This document shows, piece after piece, positions 6,421 through 13,736 of a stretch of DNA of 20,475 bases. Each line of letters begins with the position of its first letter. Within the stretch, counting starts at the first letter, position 1. This DNA is from CAYVFM01 sp964546375 (GTDB lineage Bacteria; Gemmatimonadota; Gemmatimonadetes; Palauibacterales; Palauibacteraceae). The notes under the pieces are model-generated. The model did no database searches. It was not told where the DNA came from and saw nothing but the letters and a program-made list of their open reading frames with translations. The position numbers and the translations under genes were made by a program. The stretch lies in NCBI GenBank assembly GCA_964546375.1, contig CAZJJO010000030.1:1-20475 (forward strand), in the 5' to 3' direction.

Positions 6421-7551
6421 TCACCTCCCGGCCGGCGCCGCGCCGGACGCGTCCTCCAGGACGTCGTCGAGCCCCGGGGCGTCCAGCACCATCAGGGTGT
6501 CCCGGCCCAGCGCCCGCCGCTCCACCGGCCGCCAGGGCCCGGACCCGGGCGGCGTCCCGGGGAAGCCCTCGACGCCCTCCGAGCCGAACAGCCCGGGCGC
6601 GTAGATCAGGTGCATCCGCTCGACCCTCCCGGCCCGCAGGAACGAGGCCGCCACCCGGCCGCCCCCCTCCAGGAGCACCGTCCCGATCCCCTCCTCCGAG
6701 AGCCGCCTGAGCGCGTCGCCGGGATCCACCCCCCGGCCGTCGGACGCCGGCGCCGCCTCCAGCGCCCGCACCCCCTCGGCCCGGGCCCCGTCGGGGGCCT
6801 CGGCCGCCACCACCCAGACGGGAGGCCCCTCGCCCGGGCGGGACAGCCGGCACCCCTCGGGCAGCCGGGACCGGGTGGCCAGGACCACCCGCACCGGGGG
6901 GCGGCGCGGGGCGGGCTCGCCCCGGGCGGTGAGGCGCGGATCGTCCACCTCCACGGTCCGCCGGCCCACGGCCACCGCCTCGTGGGAGGCCCGCAGGCGG
7001 TGGACGTGCTCCCACGCCCCGGATCCGGTGACGTCGGTCCGCTCGCCCGGACGGGCGGCGATGCGGCCGTCCAGCGACAGGGCCAGCTTCAGGGTGACGA
7101 AGGGCCGGTCCCGTCGATGCCGCCACACGAACGGGGCGTTGAGCCGCAGGGCGTCCCTCCGCTCCGGCTCCGGGCCCAGCTCCGCCTCGATCCCGGCCGA
7201 CCGGAGCGCCTCCAGCCCGCCTCCGGCGTCCGGGGAGGGGTCCCGGCAGGCCGCCACCACCCGGGCGACGCCCGCCTCGACCAGCGCCTCCGTGCAGGGC
7301 GGGGTCTTCCCGTCGTGGGTGCAGGGCTCCAGGCTCACGTACACCGTGGCCTCCCGGGCCGCCGCCCCGGCGTCCTCCAGCGCCCGGCGCTCGGCGTGGG
7401 GGGCGCCGTGCTCGGCGTGATGGCCCTCCCCCACCACCCGCCCGTCGCGGACCACCACCGCGCCCACCATCGGGTTGGGCTCGACCCGGCCCCGGCCCCG
7501 CCGCGCCAGCTCGAGGGCCCGGCGCAGGTGCCGGGCGTCCTCCCGGCTCAC
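6421..7551 (-). CDS. ribD: Bifunctional diaminohydroxyphosphoribosylaminopyrimidine deaminase / 5-amino-6-(5-phosphoribosylamino)uracil reductase
   Basis: Performs the deamination and side-chain reduction steps between GTP cyclohydrolase II and lumazine synthase. The 376-residue product has an N-terminal deaminase domain: EPNPMVGAVVV, then His52-Ala-Glu54 and Cys77/Cys86 in PCTHDGKTPPC binding the catalytic zinc. The C-terminal dihydrofolate-reductase-like domain starts near 145 with FVTLKLALSLDGRIAA and includes GRRTVEVDDPRLTAR and TVLLEGGGRVAASFL. The GTG start overlaps the purM stop (GTGA) and places the deaminase motifs at family positions. Both domains look complete. ribE follows within a few bases, with its ribosome-binding site inside the ribD end. 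Confidence 0.95.
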   Translation of the reverse strand: MSREDARHLRRALELARRGRGRVEPNPMVGAVVVRDGRVVGEGHHAEHGAPHAERRALEDAGAAAREATVYVSLEPCTHDGKTPPCTEALVEAGVARVVAACRDPSPDAGGGLEALRSAGIEAELGPEPERRDALRLNAPFVWRHRRDRPFVTLKLALSLDGRIAARPGERTDVTGSGAWEHVHRLRASHEAVAVGRRTVEVDDPRLTARGEPAPRRPPVRVVLATRSRLPEGCRLSRPGEGPPVWVVAAEAPDGARAEGVRALEAAPASDGRGVDPGDALRRLSEEGIGTVLLEGGGRVAASFLRAGRVERMHLIYAPGLFGSEGVEGFPGTPPGSGPWRPVERRALGRDTLMVLDAPGLDDVLEDASGAAPAGR

Positions 7552-8588
7552 CCGGTCCCCTCCAGCCGCACCCGGCCCTCGCCGGGCACCAGCTCGCCGC
7601 ACGGGAACGCCCGGCAGCCCTCCGCCCGGACGGCCTCGGCCACCGGCTCCAGCTCTTCCGGACGGACCACGGCCACCATCCCCACGCCCATGTTGAAGGT
7701 CCGGTACATCTCGGCCGTCGACGCCCCGCTCTCGCGCTGCAGCAGCCGGAAGACTTCGGGCGGCTCGTGGCCCTCCAGCTCCACGCGGGCGTCGAGCCCG
7801 TCGGGGAGCACCCGGTCGAGGTTGCCCTCCAGCCCGCCCCCGGTGACGTGGGCCAGCGCCCGCACGCGGCCGGCCTCCAGCGGGCCGCGCAGGGCCGGCA
7901 GGTAGGAGCGGTGGACCCGCAGGAGGACGTCGGCCACCGTGACGCCGTCCTCCTCTCCGGGCCAGGGGTCGTCGGCCGCCAGGCCCATCCGGTCGAACAG
8001 GACGCGCCGCGCGAAGGTGTAGCCGTTGGTGTGGATCCCGTCGGCGCCCAGCGCCAGGAGCCGATCGCCCGCCTCCACGTCCCGATCCGCCACCTCGGGC
8101 CAGGCCGACCGCCCCACCAGGAACCCCGCCAGGTCGTACTCGCCGGGGTCGTAGAGGTCGGGCATCTCCGCCGTCTCGCCGCCGAGCAGCGCGCAGCCGT
8201 TGCGCCGGCACCCCCGGGCGACCCCCTCCACCACCCGCAGGGCCGTCTCCTCCTCCAGCCGGCCGGACGCGAAGTAGTCCAGGAAGAAGAGCGGCTCCGC
8301 CCCCTCGGTGAGGACGTCGTCCACGCAGTGGTTCACCAGGTCCTCGCCCACCGTGTCGTGCCGCCCCGCCCGGACGGCCACCAGCAGCTTCGTGCCGACC
8401 CCGTCGGCGCTGGCCACCAGCTCGCCGCCCGCCTCCAGGGCGTACCGTCCGCCGAAGGAGCCGAAGGCCGAGCGCACGCCCCCGGTCCGGGTGCCCTCGA
8501 CCAGCGACCGGATCCGGTCCTTGAGCGACGCCGCGGCGGCCCGGTCCACCCCCGCTTCCTCATAGGTCATGCCTTTTTCATCATTCAC
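7548..8588 (-). CDS. purM: Phosphoribosylformylglycinamidine cyclo-ligase (AIR synthetase)
   Basis: ATP-dependent fifth step of purine synthesis, closing FGAM to AIR. About 346 residues from the chosen GTG, close to the family length. Motifs in order: TYEEAGVD at the N-terminus, SADGVGTKLLVA, HDTVGEDLVNHCVDDVLTEG, AEPLFFLDYFASG, LGGETAEMPDLYDPGEYDLAG, DGIHTNGYTFARR and HVTGGGLEGNL. Three starts are possible: ATG 8603 (no ribosome-binding site), GTG 8588 (GGAG nine bases upstream) and ATG 8570 (weak site). I chose 8588 for its site and family length. The first codons lie in an AT-rich island unlike the rest of the gene. It begins the purM-rib unit and overlaps ribD by 4 bases. GTP feeds riboflavin synthesis, which may explain the link to purine synthesis. 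Confidence 0.94.
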   Translation of the reverse strand: MNDEKGMTYEEAGVDRAAAASLKDRIRSLVEGTRTGGVRSAFGSFGGRYALEAGGELVASADGVGTKLLVAVRAGRHDTVGEDLVNHCVDDVLTEGAEPLFFLDYFASGRLEEETALRVVEGVARGCRRNGCALLGGETAEMPDLYDPGEYDLAGFLVGRSAWPEVADRDVEAGDRLLALGADGIHTNGYTFARRVLFDRMGLAADDPWPGEEDGVTVADVLLRVHRSYLPALRGPLEAGRVRALAHVTGGGLEGNLDRVLPDGLDARVELEGHEPPEVFRLLQRESGASTAEMYRTFNMGVGMVAVVRPEELEPVAEAVRAEGCRAFPCGELVPGEGRVRLEGTG

Positions 8589-8604
8589 TTTATCATGCTC
8601 CATG
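8561..8604 (-). promoter_or_regulatory. AT-rich island at the purM start, probable promoter or leader
   Basis: By direct count 17 of 44 bases are G or C, against a background well above 70%. Read as codons the stretch uses AAA, GAT, AAT, CAT and GAA, which are rare elsewhere in the window. It follows a hairpin and the end of the kinase gene, so it may hold the promoter or an open initiation region of the purM-riboflavin operon. No clean -35/-10 pair could be identified, so the exact role is uncertain. Confidence 0.4.
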
Positions 8605-8631
8605 TGAGGCAGTGGACGAGGCAGCGGGGGG

Positions 8632-8647
8632 CGGCCGGCTCCGGCCG
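8632..8647 (-). terminator. Short GC hairpin just after the PfkB kinase gene
   Basis: CGGCCG-GAGC-CGGCCG on the minus strand forms a 6-bp stem with a 4-base loop, three bases after the kinase stop. There is no U-run (a C-rich run follows), so it could weaken transcription or stabilise a 3' end but is not a textbook intrinsic terminator. Its place before the AT-rich island supports an operon boundary. Confidence 0.3.
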
Positions 8648-8649
8648 GC

Positions 8650-9576
8650 TCAGCCCCCCTCCCGGTGCTCGTGCTCGAAGCGGGTCATCTCGCGGAACGC
8701 CGCCACGCGGCGGCTCACGTCGGCCGCCTCCAGCTCGCGGAACCGCTCGGGGCCGAAGGCCTCGCACGCGAACGAGCCCGTGGCGCACCCGAAGACCACC
8801 GCCCGACGCAGCTCGTCCTCGTCGACCCGGCCGGCCCGGGCCAGGTGGCCCAGCACCCCGCCGGCGAAGGCGTCGCCGGCCCCGGTGGGGTCGAAGACCT
8901 CCTCCAGCGGGTAGCCGGGCGAGAAGAAGCAGGCCTCCTCGCCGAAGAGGATGGCCCCGTGCTCCCCCTTCTTGACCAGCGCCCAGGAGGGGCCCCGCTC
9001 CAGGATCCAGTCGGCGGCCCGGGCCAGGTTGTGGTCGTCCGCGAGCTCCCGGGCCTCGGCGTCGTTCACCACCAGCATGTCGATCCTGCCCAGCAGGGCC
9101 GTCAGCGCCTCGCGCTCCCGCTCGATCCAGTAGTTCATGGTGTCGCAGGCCACCAGGCGGGGCGCGTCGACCTGGTCGAGGACGTCGTGCTGGAGCCCGG
9201 GGTCGATGTTGCCCAGGAAGACCCAGTCGGCCCCCCGGAGCCCGGCGGGCACACGGGCCTCGAAGCCGGCGAAGACGCCCAGGTCGGTGAAGAGCGTGTC
9301 CCGGGCGTCGAGGTCGTAGTCGTAGCGGCCGCCCCACCGGAAGCTGCTCCCCTCGGCGCGGCGGACCCCGGACAGGTCCACGCCCCGGCGCTCCAGGAAG
9401 GAGAGCTCCTCCCGGGGGTAGTCGGTCCCCACCACGCCGACGACGGCCACCGGCCCGAACAGGCTCGCGGCGGCGCTGAAGTAGACCGCCGAGCCGCCGA
9501 TCACGTCCTCGGCCCGGCCGAACGGCGTCTCCACCGTGTCCAGCGCGACGCTCCCCACCGCCAGGGTTCCGCTCAC
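8650..9576 (-). CDS. PfkB-family carbohydrate/nucleoside kinase
   Basis: Ribokinase-like enzyme that moves phosphate from ATP to a sugar or nucleoside. The 308-residue product starts with the substrate-binding lid region (GTLAVGSVALDTVETPFG, IGGSAVYFS) and has the C-terminal PfkB signature DPTGAGDAF at 229-237, with Asp235 as catalytic base. The stretch FLGNIDPGLQ near residue 120 and CDTMNYWIE near residue 145 mark a conserved but poorly characterised sugar-kinase group that I recall from several phyla. The true substrate cannot be deduced. The GTG start overlaps the argS stop (GTGA). A hairpin follows its end, so it is probably the last gene of the unit that runs down from the carboxylase genes. 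Confidence 0.9.
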   Translation of the reverse strand: MSGTLAVGSVALDTVETPFGRAEDVIGGSAVYFSAAASLFGPVAVVGVVGTDYPREELSFLERRGVDLSGVRRAEGSSFRWGGRYDYDLDARDTLFTDLGVFAGFEARVPAGLRGADWVFLGNIDPGLQHDVLDQVDAPRLVACDTMNYWIEREREALTALLGRIDMLVVNDAEARELADDHNLARAADWILERGPSWALVKKGEHGAILFGEEACFFSPGYPLEEVFDPTGAGDAFAGGVLGHLARAGRVDEDELRRAVVFGCATGSFACEAFGPERFRELEAADVSRRVAAFREMTRFEHEHREGG

Positions 9577-11291
9577 CTCGGCTCCTCCTTCCGGGCCATC
9601 TCCTCGGGCGCCTCCAGGCCGAGCAGCTCGAGGCCGTTGCGCAGGGTGACCTGGACGGCGCGGGCCAGCGCCAGCCGCCCCGGTCGGGCGGGTCCCTCGG
9701 CCAGCACCCGCCGGGAGGCGTCCAGGTTGCCCTCGTGGTACCAGGCGTTCACCCGGCCGGCCACCTCCTCCAGGTAACCGCAGATCCGATGGGGCGCCCG
9801 CGCCCGGGCGGCGTCCTCCACCACGCCGGGGAAGCGCAGCACCGCCTTCGCCACCTTCCGCTCGGCCCCGGTGCCCAGCTCGGACAGCTCCTCGGGCGAG
9901 GGGGCCAGCGTCCCGGGGTCCACGCCCCCCTTCCCGAAGACGCCCCACATCCGGGCGTGGGCGTACTTCACCTTGTAGACCGGGTTGCGCTCGGAGGTGT
10001 CGCGGGCCAGGTCCAGGTCGAAGTTGAGGTGCTGGTCCGGCCGCCGCATGAGGAAGAAGTAGCGGGTCACGTCCCGGCCCGTCGCCTCGAACAGCTCGCG
10101 GAGGGTGACGAAGTGGCCGGCCCGCTTGCTCATCTTGACCTCCTCCCCGTCCCGGAGCACGCTGACGAGCTGGAGGATCACCGCCTCCAGCCAGCCGCGG
10201 TCCAGGCCCAGCGCCTCCAGGGCCGCCTCCAGGCGGGCCACGTGGCCGTGGTGGTCGGCTCCCAGCACGTCCACCGCCCGGTCGAAGCCGCGCTCGGCCT
10301 TGTCCAGGTGGTAGGCGATGTCGGGCAGGAAGTAGGTGTAGGAGCCGTCGCTCTTGACCAGCACCCGGTCCTTCTCGTCGCCGAACCGGCTGGTGGCCAG
10401 CCAGCGGGCGCCGTCCTCGTCGTAGACCAGCCCCTCCTCGTCCAGCCGCTCCAGCAGCCGCTCGACCCGGCCCGAGGCGTACAGCTCGCTCTCGGCCCGC
10501 CACTCGTCCATCTCCACCCCGAAGTCCCGCAGGTCCCGCCGGTGACCCCGGCGGAGGCGGTCGGCGGCCCGGCCGGCGAACCACTCCGCCCGCCCGGCCG
10601 GGTCCATGGCCGCCAGGCGCCCGTCGTCGGCCTCGTCGGCCAGCTCGCGGGCCAGCTCGCGGACGTAGTCCCCCCGGTAGCCCCCCTCGGGCACCTCGGC
10701 CTCCCGGCCTTGCTCCTGCCGCCAGCGGGCCTCGACCGAGGCGCCCAGCAGGTCGATCTGGCGGCCCGCGTCGTTGAGGTAGAACTCGCGGGTGACCTCG
10801 TGGCCGGTCCACGCGAGCAGCGAGGCGACGGCGTCGCCCAGCGCCGCCCCCCGTCCGTGGGCCACGTGCAGGGGGCCGGTCGGGTTGGCCGAGACGAACT
10901 CCACGTTGATCCGCTGGGGCTCGTCCGTCGGCACCCGGCCCCAGACCCCGTCCCGGGCCAGCACGTCGGCCAGGCCCCGGAAGTAGATCCCCTCGCGGAA
11001 CCGGAAGTTGAGGAAGCCGGGCCCGGCCACCTCCACCGAGGCCACCCCGGCCGAATCGGCCTCCAGGGCCGCCTTCAGCTCGTCGGCGATCTCGCGGGGG
11101 GGGCGGCCCTCCCGCCCGGCCAGCACCATGGCCGCGTTGGTGGCGAGGTCGCCGTGCTCGGGGTCGCGGGGCCGCTCCAGCTCCGGCTCGAAGCCCTCCG
11201 GGGCCCCGGCCCGGCGGCAGGCCGCCCGCACCGCCGCGCGCAGCTCCCGCCGGTGCCGCCCCAGCGGGTCGACGGCCGCCTCATCCCCCAC
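9573..11291 (-). CDS. argS: Arginyl-tRNA synthetase
   Basis: Class I synthetase charging tRNA-Arg. The 572-residue product is of normal length. An N-terminal tRNA-recognition domain (about 1-120, with DPEHGDLATNAAM and GPGFLNFRF) is followed by the Rossmann core with VEFVSANPTGPLHVAHGRGA, the HxGH-type motif at 142-145 (HVAH) followed by Gly146. KMSKR is at 386-390. The C-terminal anticodon-binding DALR-type domain runs from about 450 with the expected end region RNGLELLGLEAPEEM. The GTG start has a GGAGG site six bases upstream and lies 11 bases inside the end of the zinc-ribbon gene. The stop overlaps the kinase start. No unusual residues were seen in the catalytic motifs. Confidence 0.96.
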   Translation of the reverse strand: MGDEAAVDPLGRHRRELRAAVRAACRRAGAPEGFEPELERPRDPEHGDLATNAAMVLAGREGRPPREIADELKAALEADSAGVASVEVAGPGFLNFRFREGIYFRGLADVLARDGVWGRVPTDEPQRINVEFVSANPTGPLHVAHGRGAALGDAVASLLAWTGHEVTREFYLNDAGRQIDLLGASVEARWRQEQGREAEVPEGGYRGDYVRELARELADEADDGRLAAMDPAGRAEWFAGRAADRLRRGHRRDLRDFGVEMDEWRAESELYASGRVERLLERLDEEGLVYDEDGARWLATSRFGDEKDRVLVKSDGSYTYFLPDIAYHLDKAERGFDRAVDVLGADHHGHVARLEAALEALGLDRGWLEAVILQLVSVLRDGEEVKMSKRAGHFVTLRELFEATGRDVTRYFFLMRRPDQHLNFDLDLARDTSERNPVYKVKYAHARMWGVFGKGGVDPGTLAPSPEELSELGTGAERKVAKAVLRFPGVVEDAARARAPHRICGYLEEVAGRVNAWYHEGNLDASRRVLAEGPARPGRLALARAVQVTLRNGLELLGLEAPEEMARKEEPR

Positions 11292-11592
11292 CGGCGTCCT
11301 CCCCGCCGTCGGGCCCGGCCTCCGGCCCCGCGTCGCCGCCGTCCCCGGTCCCCTCGTCCCCGGATCCGCCGCCCCCCTCGGCTCCGCCCTCGCCGGACCC
11401 GGGGCCGGAGTCGCGGTAGTCGGTGGCGTAGAAGCCGGAGCCGCGGAACACCAGCCCGCCGCCCGGGGAGATGAGACGCTCGGCCTCCTCCTCGCCGCAC
11501 TCGGGACAGGTGCTCACCGGGTCGTCGCTCATCCGCTGGAAACGCTCGAAGGCGTGTCCGCACGCGCCGCATCGATACTCGTAGGTCGGCAT
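11281..11592 (-). CDS. FmdB-type zinc-ribbon protein with acidic Gly-rich tail
   Basis: Small protein of the FmdB/CxxC_CxxC_SSSS family, whose function is mostly unknown and is presumed regulatory. 103 residues from ATG 11592, which gives the hallmark N-terminus MPTYEYRCGACGHAFERFQ. The zinc ligands are Cys8, Cys11, Cys29 and Cys32 (CGAC and CPEC). After GFYATDYRDSG near residue 60 the rest is a low-complexity Gly/Glu/Asp tail of about 40 residues, a common but variable feature of this family. A longer frame begins at 11628, but that would overlap the mutase gene and lacks family support. A GGGGGA site lies upstream of the chosen start. The end overlaps argS by 11 bases. Confidence 0.88.
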   Translation of the reverse strand: MPTYEYRCGACGHAFERFQRMSDDPVSTCPECGEEEAERLISPGGGLVFRGSGFYATDYRDSGPGSGEGGAEGGGGSGDEGTGDGGDAGPEAGPDGGEDAGGG

Positions 11593-11603
11593 GTCGTCCC
11601 CCG

Positions 11604-13238
11604 TCAGGTCGTCCGGTGCTCGCCCCACACGTCGCGGAGCGCGTCGCTGATCTCGCCGATCGTGGCCCGGGCCCGGACCGCCTCGATCATGGCCGGCAGG
11701 AGGTTCTCCTCGCCCCGGGCCCGGCGGGCGACCTCCTCCAGCGTCCGCTCCACCTCGCCCCGGTCCCGCCGGTCCCGCACCTCGGCCACGCGCTCGCGCT
11801 GGGCCCGGGCCAGCTCCTCGAAGGCCGGCAGCTCGATCTCCTGGCGGGCCTCCTCGTCGCGGTGGACGTTGACCCCCACCACCTCCTCCTCGCCCCGCTC
11901 CACGGCCTGCTGGTGCTCGTAGGCGGAGCGGTGGATCTCCTCCTCCATGAAGCCGATGGACCGGGCAGCGCCGCCTCGCTCCTCGATCTGCGACAGGTAC
12001 GCCCGCGCCTCCTCCTCGATCCGGTCGGTCAGCTCCTCCACGTAGTGGGAGCCGGCCAGCGGGTCCACCGTGTCGGCCACCCCGGTCTCGGCCGCCAGGA
12101 TCTGCTGGGTGCGCAGCGCCAGACGGGCGGCGCCCTCGGAGGGGAGCTTCAGGGCCTCGTCCCAGCTGTTCGTGTGCAGGGACTGCGTCCCCCCCAGCAC
12201 GGCCGCCAGCGCCTGGACCGCCACCCGCACCACGTTGTTCTCCGGCTGCTGGGCCGTCAGGGTGGAGCCCGCCGTCTGGGTGTGGAAGCGGAGCCGACGG
12301 CTCCGCTCGGAGGCGCCGTAGCGCTCCTCCATCAGGCGGGCCCAGAGCCGCCGCGCGGCCCGGAACTTGGCCACCTCCTCGAAGAAGTGGTTGTGGCAGG
12401 CGAAGAAGAAGCTGAGCCGGGGCGCGAAGGACTCCAGCTCCAGCCCCCGCTCCAGCGCCCGGTCCACGTACTCGAGCCCGTTGGCCAGGGTGAAGGCCAG
12501 CTCCTGGGCCGCCGTGGCGCCCGCCTCCCGCATGTGGTAGCCGCTGATGGAGATGCTATTCCAGCTCGGCACCTCCCGGGCGCAGAAGTCGAACAGGTCG
12601 GTGACCAGCCGCAGGCTGGGCTCCACCGGGTAGATGTAGGTGCCCCGGGCCACGAACTCCTTCAGCAGGTCGTTCTGGACCGTGCCGCGCAGCTCCGACC
12701 GGTCGACGCCCTGCTCCTCGCCCACCGCCACGTAGAGGGCCAGCAGGATCGGGGCGGTGGCGTTGATGGTCATCGAGGTGGACACCCGGTCCAGGGGGAT
12801 CCCCTCGAACAGCCGGAGCATGTCGTCCAGGGTGTCCACGGCCACCCCCACCCGGCCCACCTCGCCCCGGGCCATGGCGTGGTCCGAGTCGTAGCCCATC
12901 TGGGTGGGGAGGTCGAAGGCCACCGAGAGCCCGGTCTGCCCGGACTCCAGCAGCATCCGGAAGCGCTCGTTGGTCTCCTCGGCGGTCCCGTAGCCGGCGT
13001 ACTGGCGCATGGTCCAGAGCCGGCCCCGGTACATCGTCGGGTAGATCCCCCGGGTGAAGGGCGGCTCGCCCGGGTAGCCCACGTCCCGGCCGTAGTCGGC
13101 GTCCCGGCGGTCCTCCGGCCCGTAGAGCCGACGCACCTCGATCCCGGAGGAGGTCTCGAAGCGCTCCCGACGCTCGCCGTGCCGCTCCAGGAACGGGGAG
13201 AGGGTGCGCTCCCGCCAGGCCTCGCGCTCGCCGCTCAT
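11604..13238 (-). CDS. Methylmalonyl-CoA mutase large subunit (catalytic domain only)
   Basis: Catalytic chain of the B12-dependent isomerase that converts methylmalonyl-CoA to succinyl-CoA. 544 residues, the length of the stand-alone TIM-barrel subunit; the C-terminal B12-binding domain of the long form is missing, so a separate small subunit must be encoded elsewhere. Motifs: YPTMYRGRLWTMRQYAGYGT, GQTGLSVAFDLPTQMGYDSD, SMTINATAPILLALY, NDLLKEFVARGTYIYP, SISGYHMREAGATAAQE and TQSLHTNSWDEAL. Tyr80 and Arg198 align by spacing with the methylmalonyl-CoA determinants (Tyr89/Arg207 in Propionibacterium), where isobutyryl-CoA mutase has Phe and Gln. This supports methylmalonyl-CoA specificity. The ATG overlaps the stop of the biotin carrier gene (ATGA), coupling it to the carboxylase. 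Confidence 0.93.
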   Translation of the reverse strand: MSGEREAWRERTLSPFLERHGERRERFETSSGIEVRRLYGPEDRRDADYGRDVGYPGEPPFTRGIYPTMYRGRLWTMRQYAGYGTAEETNERFRMLLESGQTGLSVAFDLPTQMGYDSDHAMARGEVGRVGVAVDTLDDMLRLFEGIPLDRVSTSMTINATAPILLALYVAVGEEQGVDRSELRGTVQNDLLKEFVARGTYIYPVEPSLRLVTDLFDFCAREVPSWNSISISGYHMREAGATAAQELAFTLANGLEYVDRALERGLELESFAPRLSFFFACHNHFFEEVAKFRAARRLWARLMEERYGASERSRRLRFHTQTAGSTLTAQQPENNVVRVAVQALAAVLGGTQSLHTNSWDEALKLPSEGAARLALRTQQILAAETGVADTVDPLAGSHYVEELTDRIEEEARAYLSQIEERGGAARSIGFMEEEIHRSAYEHQQAVERGEEEVVGVNVHRDEEARQEIELPAFEELARAQRERVAEVRDRRDRGEVERTLEEVARRARGEENLLPAMIEAVRARATIGEISDALRDVWGEHRTT

Positions 13239-13732
13239 TCCAGCCTCACCAGCACGTCGTCCTGGTTCACCGTCTGCCCCTCCTCGACCCGGACCTCGGT
13301 GACGGTCCCGTCCGAGCGGGCGGACAGCTCGTTCTCCATCTTCATCGCCTCCATCACCACGAGCCCGTCGCCGGCCTCCACCTCGTGGCCGGGCTCGACG
13401 AGGACGCGCACCACCAGCCCCGGCATCGGCGCCCGCAGCTCCCGCCCGCCCCCGGCCTCGCCGGTCTCGCCGGCCAGCTCGCGGACGGCCCGGGTGCGCT
13501 CGTCCTCCACCGACACCCGGACCCTCCGGCCCGCGATCCGGAAGATCCAGACGTCGTCCTCCCGCCGCGCGATCAGCGGGTAGCCCCGGTCGCCCAGGCG
13601 CAGGTGGCGCAGGTCGCCGCCGGGCACCGAGGCGATCTCCGCCCGGGCCTCCTCCTCGCCGTCCACCCGGACGCCCTCGGCGGTGAGCTCCACCTCCCGC
13701 GTCTCGCCCTCGACCGTCACGTGGTATTTCAT
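13235..13732 (-). CDS. Biotin carboxyl carrier protein of an acyl-CoA carboxylase
   Basis: Carries carboxybiotin between the biotin carboxylase and the carboxyltransferase. The 165-residue product has a C-terminal biotinyl/lipoyl domain (about 97-165) with VMEAMKMENEL; Lys131 is the biotinylated residue. The first 90 residues are predicted beta-rich and do not look like the Ala/Pro linker of AccB. They resemble a shortened version of the region between carboxylase and carrier in propionyl-CoA carboxylase alpha chains, which is an inference by eye. The gene is separated from accC by the RNA methyltransferase gene, starts 4 bases after it, and overlaps the mutase by 4 bases. Confidence 0.92.
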   Translation of the reverse strand: MKYHVTVEGETREVELTAEGVRVDGEEEARAEIASVPGGDLRHLRLGDRGYPLIARREDDVWIFRIAGRRVRVSVEDERTRAVRELAGETGEAGGGRELRAPMPGLVVRVLVEPGHEVEAGDGLVVMEAMKMENELSARSDGTVTEVRVEEGQTVNQDDVLVRLE

Positions 13733-13736
13733 CCGC

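Noticed and set aside
8604..8649. Possible FMN riboswitch upstream of purM/ribD.
   Set aside because: The gap is only 46 bases and lacks any multi-stem arrangement; too short for the element.
11593..11628. Upstream extension of the zinc-ribbon protein by 12 residues.
   Set aside because: It would overlap the mutase gene, and the family begins at MPTYEYRC, which has its own ribosome-binding site.
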